From contig NZ_JACJRC010000037.1 in NCBI RefSeq assembly GCF_014697025.1, forward strand, positions 1 to 42,200: a stretch of 42,200 bases of DNA, written 5' to 3'. Shown in pieces: positions 37,213 through 42,200 of this stretch. The notes below the pieces were generated by a model. It did not search any database. It was not told the DNA's origin and worked only from the letters and a program-made list of their open reading frames with translations. The number at the start of each line of letters is the position of its first letter. Position 1 is the stretch's first letter. The position numbers and the translations under genes were made by a program. The DNA comes from Alkalinema sp. FACHB-956. Its GTDB lineage: Bacteria > Cyanobacteriota > Cyanobacteriia > Leptolyngbyales > Leptolyngbyaceae.

Positions 37213-37228
37213 TGTGATCAATCTCACA
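37213..37228. promoter_or_regulatory. Candidate CRP (SyCRP1-type) binding site
   Basis: TGTGATCAATCTCACA matches TGTGA-N6-TCACA exactly. It lies 263 bp upstream of the large regulator's ATG and 374 bp upstream of the PAS kinase's ATG. The match to the cAMP-receptor consensus is seen; binding is inferred. Confidence 0.6.
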
Positions 37229-37243
37229 GAAAAGCTGTGAGAT
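37221..37243. other. 9-bp inverted repeat overlapping the CRP-type site
   Basis: ATCTCACAG (37221-37229) and CTGTGAGAT (37235-37243) are perfect arms with a 5-nt loop. The left arm shares TCACA with the CRP-type site, so a hairpin or a second half-site arrangement (TCACA...TGTGA) could compete with it. Confidence 0.55.
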
Positions 37244-37398
37244 TATTGCGATATTAGACAATCTATGGAATAACCTTGATCTTTCGCTGCACCGAGACTC
37301 ATCTAAAGCACATTTACAGCCGATAAAGCCTATTGTGGAGAGGATGGCTTAACTACTGAGAGCTAGAACCCCGTTAGCTGCCATAGTTAAGAATCCCC

Positions 37399-37404
37399 TA
37401 TAAT
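37399..37404 (+). promoter_or_regulatory. Possible -10 box of the large regulator gene
   Basis: TATAAT lies 87 bp upstream of the ATG at 37491. A matching -35 box is not clear at the usual distance, so an activator-dependent promoter or a chance match is possible. Confidence 0.3.
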
Positions 37405-37490
37405 CTCGGTGCAATTGAATAAACTCCTTCAGCGTATCTTAAGCGTAAATTGTTGAAGACTTAAATGGTTGAAGTCTCGATAGGTTTGTA

Positions 37491-39959
37491 ATGAAAATCT
37501 TGCTGGTAGAAGATAACCAGTACCTTGCTCAGCAACTAGCCGACGCTCTATCCATACAGCGTTATACAGTTGATGTTGCCTTTGATGGCCTAGAGGGCTG
37601 GGAGTATCTACAGGGTGCTGATTATGATTTAGTCATTTTGGATGTGATGCTTCCGAGACTAGATGGTGTCAGCTTGTGCCGTCGTATTCGGGACTGTGGG
37701 AATCAGATTCCTATTTTGATGCTGACGGCCCGAGGCACGAGCCAAGACAAAATTGAAGGATTAGACGCTGGGGCCGATGATTATCTGACTAAGCCCATTC
37801 GGGTTGAAGAGTTGGGCGCGAGAATCCGTGCCCTGTTGCGGCGGGGTGGCCATCGAGAGGCCTCTCCCATTTTGAGTTGGGGCGATTTAACCCTGAATCC
37901 CAATCTTTGCGAAGTATTTTATGCGGGGCAACCTCTCCCCTTGACGCCCAAAGAATATTCGTTGCTGGAACTCTTCATGCGCAATCAGCAGCGGGTTTAT
38001 AGTCGTCAAGCCATTCTGGATCAACTGTGGTCGCTATCCGATGATTTACCCGGCGAAGATACGGTGAAATCCCACATCAAGGGACTGCGGCAAAAACTTA
38101 AGGCCGTGGGGGCCAAAGATCTAATTGAAACGGTGTATGGATTAGGGTATCGGTTAAATAGCGCCTATCTGAAACCTGTAGCGAAGTCAGAGCCAGCTCC
38201 AGAGGGCATGGCTTCCCCCCTGTCGTTAGGCGATCCAAAGAGTCCGTTGCCTAACCCTGATGTCCCTGAGGCAGGGACGCAAAATTCCTTTAAGCGCTAC
38301 TCAATTTTAATCGTCGATAACCGAACGACTTGGGCCGATACGGTTTTCTCTAGCGCCAATTTTCAGTATTTTCGGGTGCAAGTGGCTACCTCCCTAGCCA
38401 GGGTTCAAGAGGCATTGACGAACCATTGGCCAGATTTAGTCATTGCATCACTCTCCTTTGAATCCGGTTGTGAAACCTTTCTGACGATGTTTCAGAGCTT
38501 GTCCGAGAATATGCCGGACAGTCCCGTGCTCATTCTGACGGATGGAGACTCCTTCAACGATCGCCGAACGGTAATGGGCTACCAGTATGCAGGTTTCCTC
38601 GATCGATCGAGCCCAGCCCAAATCATTTTAGAGACGTTGCAGTCTCTGCTGGAATGCCCAAGCACGGCCAATCCATCAACCCTGTTAGTCGTCAGCGATA
38701 GTGTAACGACGGGACAACTGATTACCTCCTTGCTGTCTCCTTGGGGGCTACAGGTGCATGTCCTCTACGACCTCCAAGCGCTGTGGCAAAGCCTAGAGAC
38801 CACTCCCCCCAATTTGTTAATCCTGGACAGCCAAGCCTTTTCTGGGGCGAGCTTTGAAGTCTGTCAACTCCTGCGTCAGGATCGGCGCTGGGGCTGGTTG
38901 CCGATTATGATGCTGGGGGCATCTACCCCAGAGGAAATTCAAAAAGCGTTTACCTCAGGGGCGGATGATTTTGCGAGTTTGCCAATTATTGGCTCAGAGA
39001 TGGTAACCAGAATTTTGAATCGCTTGGAAAGAACTCAAGTGTTGCGATTGCATCCAGAAATCGATCGCTTAACTGGACTGGCTCAGCGATCGGCGGCCAT
39101 TCAAGAATTCAATCGCTTGATCCAACTGGCTAAGCGGTCTCAGATTGTTAATTATTTTGGCATTTTGTCGATCGATAACTTGCAAATGATTAATGAACGA
39201 TACGGCTATCAAGTTGGCGATCAAGTCTTAAAACAAGTCGGGCAATGTCTCTTACAGCACACCCGATCGGGGGATATTGTGGCTCGGTGGGGGGGCGCGA
39301 CCATCGTTGTTGGAGGCTATGGCGCAACGGAACAAGAAGGCAATGAAGAGATTGCCCTGGTTTTAGAGCATTTGCGCAGTCAGCCTCTCCCATTACCCCA
39401 GGGTGGAGACTTGGCTATTACCTTTAGTGCAGGAGTCACCCAATATCCCACCCATGGACAGACCTTACAAGCGCTCTATCAGGCGGCTGAAGCTGCTTTA
39501 AACACCGCCCGCGATCGGGGGGGCAATCAAGTGGTTGCGACAAGTCAGTTATCCGATCGTGCGCCCTTGATTACCGTCTTACAGGGGGATCCGACCAGTT
39601 CTCAACGGTTGAGCCAAAGCTTGCAGACCCGTGGCCATCAAGTGACCCTTCAGTCCAGCAGCCAACAAGCCCAGGCTGATTTAGTCGCCAATGCTCAAAC
39701 GGGTAGACTCCAAATTTTATTTTTATCTGAGGATATCGCGCCAGACAGTGGCCTGAAATTTCTCAAATGGCTCATGAAGCAGCCCCACAATACTTCTACA
39801 TTGCGAGTTATTTGGCTAGCGAAGGACACCCAAGAAGCTGAGCGTGCTGTTCAGTTGGGCGCTGCGGAATATGTCCTCTATCCCTACGAATCTGCAGCTA
39901 TTCTTCAAGCCTTTACCCGGTTACAGGCCAGCCATGATCCGCATTATTCCCGGTCTTAG
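37491..39959 (+). CDS. Multi-domain OmpR-type regulator with extra receivers and degenerate GGDEF
   Basis: An 822-residue regulator. Residues 1-120 are an intact receiver (VEDN, Asp51 in LVILDVMLP, Lys in YLTKPI). Residues about 128-225 are an OmpR/PhoB winged helix (LTPKEYSLLELF, SHIKGLRQKLK, ETVYGLGYRL). Then come three receiver-like domains (about 270-385, 397-515 and 693-815) and, between the last two, a GGDEF-like domain (about 525-690). In receiver 2 the phospho-Asp is Ala (VIASLSF). Receiver 3 keeps Asp (LLILDSQ) but has Leu for Lys. Receiver 4 has Ser (LFLSED) and Tyr. The GGDEF signature is GGATI (RWGGATIVV), so cyclase activity is not expected. ATG 37491 starts it. The likely input is the divergent kinase pair. 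Confidence 0.88.
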   Translation: MKILLVEDNQYLAQQLADALSIQRYTVDVAFDGLEGWEYLQGADYDLVILDVMLPRLDGVSLCRRIRDCGNQIPILMLTARGTSQDKIEGLDAGADDYLTKPIRVEELGARIRALLRRGGHREASPILSWGDLTLNPNLCEVFYAGQPLPLTPKEYSLLELFMRNQQRVYSRQAILDQLWSLSDDLPGEDTVKSHIKGLRQKLKAVGAKDLIETVYGLGYRLNSAYLKPVAKSEPAPEGMASPLSLGDPKSPLPNPDVPEAGTQNSFKRYSILIVDNRTTWADTVFSSANFQYFRVQVATSLARVQEALTNHWPDLVIASLSFESGCETFLTMFQSLSENMPDSPVLILTDGDSFNDRRTVMGYQYAGFLDRSSPAQIILETLQSLLECPSTANPSTLLVVSDSVTTGQLITSLLSPWGLQVHVLYDLQALWQSLETTPPNLLILDSQAFSGASFEVCQLLRQDRRWGWLPIMMLGASTPEEIQKAFTSGADDFASLPIIGSEMVTRILNRLERTQVLRLHPEIDRLTGLAQRSAAIQEFNRLIQLAKRSQIVNYFGILSIDNLQMINERYGYQVGDQVLKQVGQCLLQHTRSGDIVARWGGATIVVGGYGATEQEGNEEIALVLEHLRSQPLPLPQGGDLAITFSAGVTQYPTHGQTLQALYQAAEAALNTARDRGGNQVVATSQLSDRAPLITVLQGDPTSSQRLSQSLQTRGHQVTLQSSSQQAQADLVANAQTGRLQILFLSEDIAPDSGLKFLKWLMKQPHNTSTLRVIWLAKDTQEAERAVQLGAAEYVLYPYESAAILQAFTRLQASHDPHYSRS

Positions 39960-40185
39960 CAATTTTGCTGTTTTATTCTCTGGCTGTTTTACTCTCTGGC
40001 TGTTCTCTCCCCTAGCATTCTTCCCAGAATCTTTCCCAGGTGGTTGGGAGGTTCCCAGAGGGTAGGAGAGCCCAAGGGGGTGGGAGAGACCACGTAAGTG
40101 GGAGAGCCCAAGGGGTGAGTATGCAGATAACGCTGGCTTCGGTCTCGTGGATGGAATTGATTGTCTAGGGAATGGATGCTCTGAA

Positions 40186-40350
40186 AACAAAAAAACTCCT
40201 CAGGTATCTTCTGAGCGCTTCCGAAAAGTTGAAATAATTACAACTCTACGAAATTCACTAAGTGAGATATCTGAGGCAGGTGTTTTGTCCTTTTGATCTT
40301 TCGCACAATATTTATAGTAAATAGGAATTGTGAAGAAAAAGGGTAGATCC
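40186..40350. repeat. Duplicated structured element, copy A
   Basis: Homologous to 40631-40782. It contains an outer inverted repeat (40198-40209 with 40265-40276; CCTCAG...CTGAGG ends, 11 of 12 pairs plus one G-T), inner AGTTG/CAACT and TCACT/AGTGA arms, and the conserved 12-mer GATCTTTCGCAC (40295-40306). No function known to me; an RNA element or an insertion-sequence remnant are both possible. Confidence 0.75.
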
Positions 40351-40504
40351 TCTACAAGAATTCTTTAGCCAGATGAACGAGATTTGCTATCCTCTGGTGG
40401 CCTTAATTTGGATATCCCCTCGATGACCCGACCCTCAAAGGTTCCGCCAGATCAGGAGTTTCCCTGCCCAGCTCTGGGAAGGGGTGAACTACTGCCCAGT
40501 CTCC

Positions 40505-40632
40505 CACAGGTTCACAATTGAGTTACATACTCACACAGGTTCACAATTGAGTCGCATACGATAAGTTACATGCAATGAGTCGCATATGATAAGTCACATA
40601 CAATGAGTCGCATACAAAAAACAAGTTGCATA
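40505..40632. repeat. 28-bp minisatellite
   Basis: About four units of 28-29 bp. The clearest are 40549-40576 and 40577-40604 (GAGTCGCATA...CAAT). The first unit (40520-40548) is diverged and the last is partial from 40605. CACAGGTTCACAATTGAGT also occurs twice (40505-40523, 40534-40552). The units are contiguous, with no spacers. Confidence 0.8.
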
Positions 40633-40782
40633 CAAAAAACCTCAGAATTAACTTAGGAATTCCGATCAAGTATTGCAACTATGAACGGAATTTGCTAAGT
40701 GAAACTCTGAGGAAGGATTTGTCCTTATTAGATCTTTCGCACACTCCCCCATAGTAGGTAGGAAAAGTGGAAAAATCGGGTA
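40631..40782. repeat. Duplicated structured element, copy B
   Basis: Homologous to copy A at 40186-40350, diverged by substitutions and small gaps. It keeps the outer CCTCAG (40640-40645) and CTGAGG (40707-40712) arms, CTAAGTGA, and the 12-mer GATCTTTCGCAC (40731-40742). It lies about 50 bp past the stop codon of the minus-strand unrecognised gene, where it could act as part of its 3' end. Confidence 0.75.
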
Positions 40783-40832
40783 TTTTTTGCAATCAATCTG
40801 GATAGAAAAAATGCCCGGATCACGCTCATGGA

Positions 40833-41582
40833 TTAAGCGATCGCGGGCATTTGGTAGACTTCCGAATGGGAGGGGAATCCATAGGGATCCTCTATGGGGA
40901 ACTGAGCTCTAAACCGTCGCAGTATGGGATATAACGCTTTCACCCAGTTCAGTAACACTTGATCCTGCTTGATTAAGACAGCATAACTAGAAGACTGTAA
41001 ACTGACCCAGAATTCATAGCCATCTCGACTAGGGGTTACAATCACGGGAACTTTCTGTTCTTGTAGCACCCAAGCAACAATACAAGCATGACCTCGTTGG
41101 TGACTCGAAATTTGGTAGACTCGACCATACAAGGTTCCGTCATACAATAAACCTTCCCGAACTGCACCATCATAATAGAAGGCATATCGGGAAAATTGTG
41201 TGTTTTCTGCCACCATGGGAAGCTGGGCAGATAGAGGCCACCGCAAGTTCAGAGCCTGAAAGAGTTGCTGTTGAACAGCATAGAGTTGATCAGAGGTGTC
41301 CGTTTGCTCAGATTTGCTCGCCGTTTCCGATAGTTCGTGATATAGAGAAATGAGGGTCTCTAAGTGTTGATGTCTCGCCGATCGCCGCTCCGGCAGTGCA
41401 GATAGCTGGGGCTTGGTGTCCAACGAAGTCGCTGTTGTTGCGCTGGAGTGATGAATTAAGGGAGCCGCGCTCAGGTACTGACTGAGCAATTTACGCAGAC
41501 GATAGCGAGAAATGGGCGATAGTTGCTGAATTTCTTTCTTTTGTAATTCGGTGATGATGGGGGAAGTGTTAAAGGCCCGCAT
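40833..41582 (-). CDS. Unrecognised protein
   Basis: A 249-residue protein that I cannot assign to a family. The N-terminal half is helical and rich in Ser, Gln and Leu (ITELQKKEIQQLSPISRYRLRKLLSQYLSAAP, then HLETLISLYHELSETASK...LYAVQQQLFQALNL). The C-terminal half is more beta-like (YAFYYDGAVREGLLYDGTLYGRVYQISSHQRGHACIVAWVLQEQKVPVIVTPSRDGYEFWVSLQ) and ends in a basic/aromatic helix. There is no signal peptide or membrane segment. I chose ATG 41582 because AAGGAG lies 7 nt upstream; an ATG at 41600 is also in frame. A consensus CRP-type site lies about 140 bp upstream, hinting at cAMP control. Coding looks real by length and ribosome binding site. Confidence 0.75.
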   Translation of the reverse strand: MRAFNTSPIITELQKKEIQQLSPISRYRLRKLLSQYLSAAPLIHHSSATTATSLDTKPQLSALPERRSARHQHLETLISLYHELSETASKSEQTDTSDQLYAVQQQLFQALNLRWPLSAQLPMVAENTQFSRYAFYYDGAVREGLLYDGTLYGRVYQISSHQRGHACIVAWVLQEQKVPVIVTPSRDGYEFWVSLQSSSYAVLIKQDQVLLNWVKALYPILRRFRAQFPIEDPYGFPSHSEVYQMPAIA

Positions 41583-41696
41583 AGAGCAACTCCTTGGCAT
41601 GAGGTAGCAATGGAAACGTGAGCCGTGAATCGAAAGCTGTGGATCGAAGTTAACTAAGATTTTAGAAATAGATCGTGTAAAACCTGAGAAATTTCA

Positions 41697-41709
41697 GTTG
41701 TGACACAAC
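41697..41709. promoter_or_regulatory. 13-bp palindrome upstream of the unrecognised gene
   Basis: GTTGTGACACAAC is a perfect palindrome around a central base, 13 bp before the CRP-type site and about 115 bp upstream of the start codon. It could be a regulator site; which one is unknown. Confidence 0.4.
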
Positions 41710-41721
41710 CTGCAACTATGA

Positions 41722-41737
41722 TGTGAGCCAGATCACA
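41722..41737. promoter_or_regulatory. Candidate CRP (SyCRP1-type) binding site
   Basis: TGTGAGCCAGATCACA matches TGTGA-N6-TCACA exactly. It lies 140 bp upstream of ATG 41582 on the minus strand. Its right half is the first copy of a four-copy repeat, which supplies further TCACA half-sites. Confidence 0.6.
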
Positions 41738-41781
41738 AGCCTAGATCACAGGTCTGGATCACAAGTCTAGATCACAAGCTG
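41730..41781. repeat. 13-bp tandem repeat of CRP half-sites
   Basis: Four contiguous units of AGATCACAAGCCT type at 41730-41742, 41743-41755, 41756-41768 and 41769-41781. Each contains GATCACA, a half of the CRP consensus. Confidence 0.85.
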
Positions 41782-41873
41782 ATTGCGCGTTTGCCAGTCT
41801 CGCCCAGAATCAATCAGCAATATTATGGTTGATCCAAATCAACCTTTTTTCTAGCGTAGCGGTTCGTAACCCG

Positions 41874-42099
41874 ACGTGAGTTCGATAAATTCGTGGTAAG
41901 GCGCGATCGTCGGGGCTGCTCCGCAGCGAAGATCGGGGAACTTCTCTCCTCAAGGCAGTTTGCTCTGGCATTGCGTCAGAGAAACCGCCTTGCCCCCTGC
42001 AATATCAGGGGACTCTACTCCCCCGACACCCCCGAAAGTGAGTTCTCCGTCCAAGCACAGGAGATTTGTGAGGAACAATTTGGCTTGTCGAACTCACGT
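41874..42099. mobile_element. MITE-like element or insertion-sequence remnant
   Basis: ACGTGAGTTCGA (41874-41885) is repeated inverted and exact at 42088-42099, bounding about 226 bp. Inside are a CTGC/GCAG hairpin near 41917-41927, a long imperfect stem (41951-41967 with 41977-41992) and a CCCTG/CAGGG hairpin (about 41996-42011). A 69-codon frame inside resembles no transposase I know. Terminal repeats, size and internal folding suit a non-autonomous element; no target-site duplication is evident. Confidence 0.55.
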
Positions 42100-42162
42100 T
42101 AACCCGGGGGCTTGGGGGATCAAATCTATAGTATTGATCAATCAATTGGGTATGAAAAACCA

Positions 42163-42199
42163 CAGCAATTCTCAGTATGGCAATTCAGCTAGTATTGGG
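42163..42199. repeat. Right copy of 37-bp terminal inverted repeat
   Basis: Exact reverse complement of positions 2-38. The flanking inner sequences differ completely from the left side. Confidence 0.85.
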
Positions 42200-42200
42200 T

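Larger units (their letters stand above)
36840..37490. other. Divergent regulatory region of the signalling island
   Basis: 651 bp between the divergent kinase and regulator genes, with no gene in it. It holds a consensus CRP-type site, an overlapping 9-bp inverted repeat, a 16-bp direct duplication (AGATTAAGAGCCCATC, twice near 37154-37184) and a TATAAT near the regulator. The size and content suit a shared, regulated promoter region. Confidence 0.6.
39960..40832. other. Repeat-rich gene-free region
   Basis: About 0.9 kb without a gene, made largely of short tandem repeats: a 16-bp unit (GCTGTTTTAYTCTCTG at 39967-39982 and 39983-39998), an 18-19-bp GGGAGAGCCCAAGGGG-type unit (about 40062-40118), a 28-bp array (40505-40632), and two copies of a structured element (40186-40350 and 40631-40782). 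An 89-codon minus-strand frame over 39921-40190 is driven by the repeats. Confidence 0.6.
41583..42200. other. Upstream region of the unrecognised gene and right flank
   Basis: No convincing gene. From left to right it holds a palindrome, the CRP-type site, a 13-bp tandem repeat, a MITE-like element (41874-42099) and the right copy of the window-terminal inverted repeat. Confidence 0.6.

Noticed and set aside
39921-40190. 89-codon minus-strand frame with GLSHPL-type repeats
   Set aside because: The repeats come from an 18-bp DNA tandem repeat, and the frame overlaps the end of the large regulator gene.
40505-40632. CRISPR-like array of 28-bp repeats
   Set aside because: The units are contiguous with no unique spacers between them, and no cas gene is in the window.
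41893-42102. 69-codon frame inside the MITE-like element
   Set aside because: It resembles no transposase I know, runs through the hairpins, and ends in the right terminal repeat; more likely incidental.
1-42200. Giant transposon or genomic island bounded by the 37-bp inverted repeats
   Set aside because: The content is ordinary housekeeping genes (smc, obg, speE, alr) with no recombinase or transposase, so a contig ending in repeats is simpler.

Overview
The window is cyanobacterial chromosome. It is rich in GCGATCGC/CGATCG (HIP1-type) motifs and carries several genes typical of cyanobacteria: a DUF1825 protein, an apocarotenoid 15,15'-oxygenase, a CrtW beta-carotene ketolase, CofG (FO synthase) and multi-domain response regulators. 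No rRNA, tRNA, CRISPR array, prophage or complete insertion sequence was seen. Gene style and many short tandem repeats between genes suggest a filamentous Leptolyngbya/Oscillatoriales-type organism; that placement is inference. The first and last 37 bases are a perfect inverted repeat, so this may be a whole contig that stops in two copies of a dispersed repeat.

Layout. 0-6 kb: alanine racemase, converging on a polyamine pair (speE-speB), then an apocarotenoid oxygenase and DUF1825. 6-10.7 kb: a J-domain/TPR protein, a 1.1-kb gene-free stretch, TM2-SHOCT and helix-hairpin-helix genes, a Nudix hydrolase and peroxiredoxin Q. 10.8-15 kb: Obg GTPase, a GH10-like glycosidase and a VanX-type D-Ala-D-Ala dipeptidase. 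15.4-18.6 kb: a 1057-residue FG-GAP/VCBS repeat protein. 19-26.8 kb: yidD, a PleD-like diguanylate cyclase overlapping cofG tail to tail, smc and lhgO. 27.6-31.5 kb: a polysaccharide export pair (SLBB outer-membrane protein and Wzc-like tyrosine kinase). 31.6-34.2 kb: crtW and an Hsp70-like ATPase. 34.2-40 kb: a signalling island with a REC-histidine kinase, a PAS-HisKA_2 kinase and a divergent 822-residue regulator. 40-42.2 kb: repeat-rich DNA, one unrecognised gene and a MITE-like element.

How the genes relate. Most are housekeeping or envelope genes in short or single-gene units. Envelope themes recur: alanine racemase, D-Ala-D-Ala dipeptidase, YidD, polysaccharide export, a GH10-like glycosidase and the FG-GAP protein. 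The two carotenoid enzymes and CofG relate to light and pigment. The most unusual parts are the signalling island and the region after it. The large regulator has one intact receiver and an OmpR-type DNA-binding domain, followed by three receiver-like domains and a GGDEF domain whose signature is lost. Two exact TGTGA-N6-TCACA sites (the CRP/SyCRP1 consensus) lie in the window: one in the divergent spacer of the signalling island, one upstream of the unrecognised gene. A duplicated, hairpin-forming element of about 150 bp sits between these two loci.
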